Shown piece after piece: positions 63,246-64,000 of a DNA stretch of 64,000 bases. This DNA is from Natribaculum luteum (GTDB lineage Archaea; Halobacteriota; Halobacteria; Halobacteriales; Natrialbaceae). The notes under the pieces were generated by a model. The model searched no databases and had not been told where the DNA came from. It was given only the letters and a program-made list of their open reading frames with translations. The position numbers and the translations under genes are program-made. The stretch covers positions 682,001-746,000 of the forward strand of contig NZ_CP095397.1 in assembly GCF_023008545.1 (NCBI RefSeq), written 5' to 3'. Numbering within the stretch: the first letter of the stretch is position 1; each line of letters starts with the position of its first letter.

Positions 63246-63998
63246 GTGTTGCCAACAATCGTGTCGACAACGTCAACGGAGGTCGGAACGGTCGGGAATG
63301 AGCGCGAGACGCATCACATCGCGTTCGTCGGCGATCCAGGCGTCGGCAAGACGACGATCGCCGCGCTCGTCACGGCTCGACTCGCCGAGCGAACGCGCGT
63401 ACAGGTTACCGGTGAGGCAACGCAACTGGTGACCGACCGCGACGTTACCACCGACGGCGCACTCGGTGTCGAGTGGACAGTCGAGGACTGTCCATCGGGT
63501 ACGAAGGCGATCGGATCCCGTGCCGAACGCCTGGATACGGTGTTCGTCGTTGCAACGCCCCAGACGCTCGAGCGCGTCGTGAGGTACGAGCGGGTCGCCA
63601 GCCGACACGACGTCGACTGGTTCCTCCTGGTCAATCGGTTCCGCGAGTCGGCGAGGGATCGACTTCGAACGGTCGACGGACCGGAACTCGCCGAGTACTT
63701 CTACGACGACGAGGAGATATCGTCGGCGATCGCCGACGGACGCGTGCCTGTGCTTTCGGACTGGACCGTCGAGGCGATACTCATCGAAGCCATCCAACCC
63801 GACCGACAGGGAGCCGAGCGAGCACTCGAGGCACTCGAACGTGGCGAGCAGTCGATCGTCGACGTCGAAGTCGAGAAGCGAGGCGATGCTGCTCCGCTCA
63901 TCGACTCGTTCGAAACGGCCGGATACAGCGCGGCCTATTTCGAGTGTAACTGCCGATGCCATGACGGACACGTGCTGGCACGCCGACGACTAGACTGA
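63246..63998 (+). CDS. CooC/MinD-like P-loop ATPase with Cys/His tail
   Basis: 250 residues from GTG 63246; a later start near 63297 is in another frame. P-loop GDPGVGKTTIAALVTARL, then VEWTVEDCPSGT (deviant switch) and VFVVATPQTLERVVRYERVA. The C-terminus ends YFECNCRCHDGHVLARRRLD, with CNCRCHDGH a dense metal-binding motif. CooC-type ATPases insert nickel into enzymes. With NikR in the same island, a metal-insertion or chaperone role is likely but unproven. Confidence 0.65.
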   Translation: MLPTIVSTTSTEVGTVGNERETHHIAFVGDPGVGKTTIAALVTARLAERTRVQVTGEATQLVTDRDVTTDGALGVEWTVEDCPSGTKAIGSRAERLDTVFVVATPQTLERVVRYERVASRHDVDWFLLVNRFRESARDRLRTVDGPELAEYFYDDEEISSAIADGRVPVLSDWTVEAILIEAIQPDRQGAERALEALERGEQSIVDVEVEKRGDAAPLIDSFETAGYSAAYFECNCRCHDGHVLARRRLD

Positions 63999-64000
63999 AT

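Overview
The window reads as a plasmid, megaplasmid or accessory region of a halophilic archaeon (class Halobacteria). The proteins are rich in Asp and Glu, most genes are GC-rich, and secreted proteins carry twin-arginine lipoprotein signals. There are Orc1/Cdc6 replication proteins with origin-type repeats, a family B DNA polymerase, haloarchaeal DUF families, TnpB-type elements, and many insertion sequences and broken genes. I cannot name the species.

Layout. 1-5.4 kb: small haloarchaeal plasmid genes, a Fic protein and the first copy of a ~258-bp MITE. 5.5-13.4 kb: an AT-richer operon (repeat-rich DUF4129-type surface protein, small membrane protein, DUF58 protein, multi-spanning membrane protein) facing a MoxR ATPase, bracketed by two copies of a second ~187-bp MITE. 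13.5-25 kb: a GH99-like lipoprotein, a frameshifted RelE toxin beside an intact antitoxin, a tnpB element, a SWIM-domain protein and plasmid-type hypotheticals. 25-39.3 kb: the replication module. It holds an orc1 gene cut by an IS630-type element, origin repeats on both sides and an AT-rich unwinding region. It also holds an operon for a RecA-like protein, DUF8156 and an exonuclease-less PolB, a DUF234 ATPase, and most copies of a 41-42 bp inverted repeat (TTAACCAAC-N23/24-GTTGGTTAA). 39.3-53 kb: a patchwork of gene fragments with a DUF4397 protein, a PQQ-propeller lipoprotein, a second Orc1/Cdc6 protein, a glycerol dehydrogenase and an AGOG-like DNA glycosylase. 53.3-64 kb: a metal-homeostasis island with NikR, an ABC importer interrupted just upstream by an ISH8-like element, a GNAT-methyltransferase fusion, a truncated CobW/COG0523 GTPase, an FAD oxidoreductase with a Cys-rich tail, a uS14 ribosomal protein lacking two zinc cysteines, a FeoB-like GTPase and a CooC-like ATPase with a Cys/His tail.

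Three things look most worth following. (1) Three diverged copies of a divergent two-gene module, a winged-helix regulator with a QETR motif and a partner with a YFVLGSY-type motif, at 25.5, 32 and 47 kb. (2) The metal island, which combines zinc-sparing, metal-chaperone and metal-import features. (3) The repeated long inverted repeat around the replication module.

Many genes here are frameshifted, truncated or IS-interrupted, and several truncation points coincide with hairpins of the type that end TnpB (IS200/IS605-like) elements. All family names come from reading motifs, without database searches.
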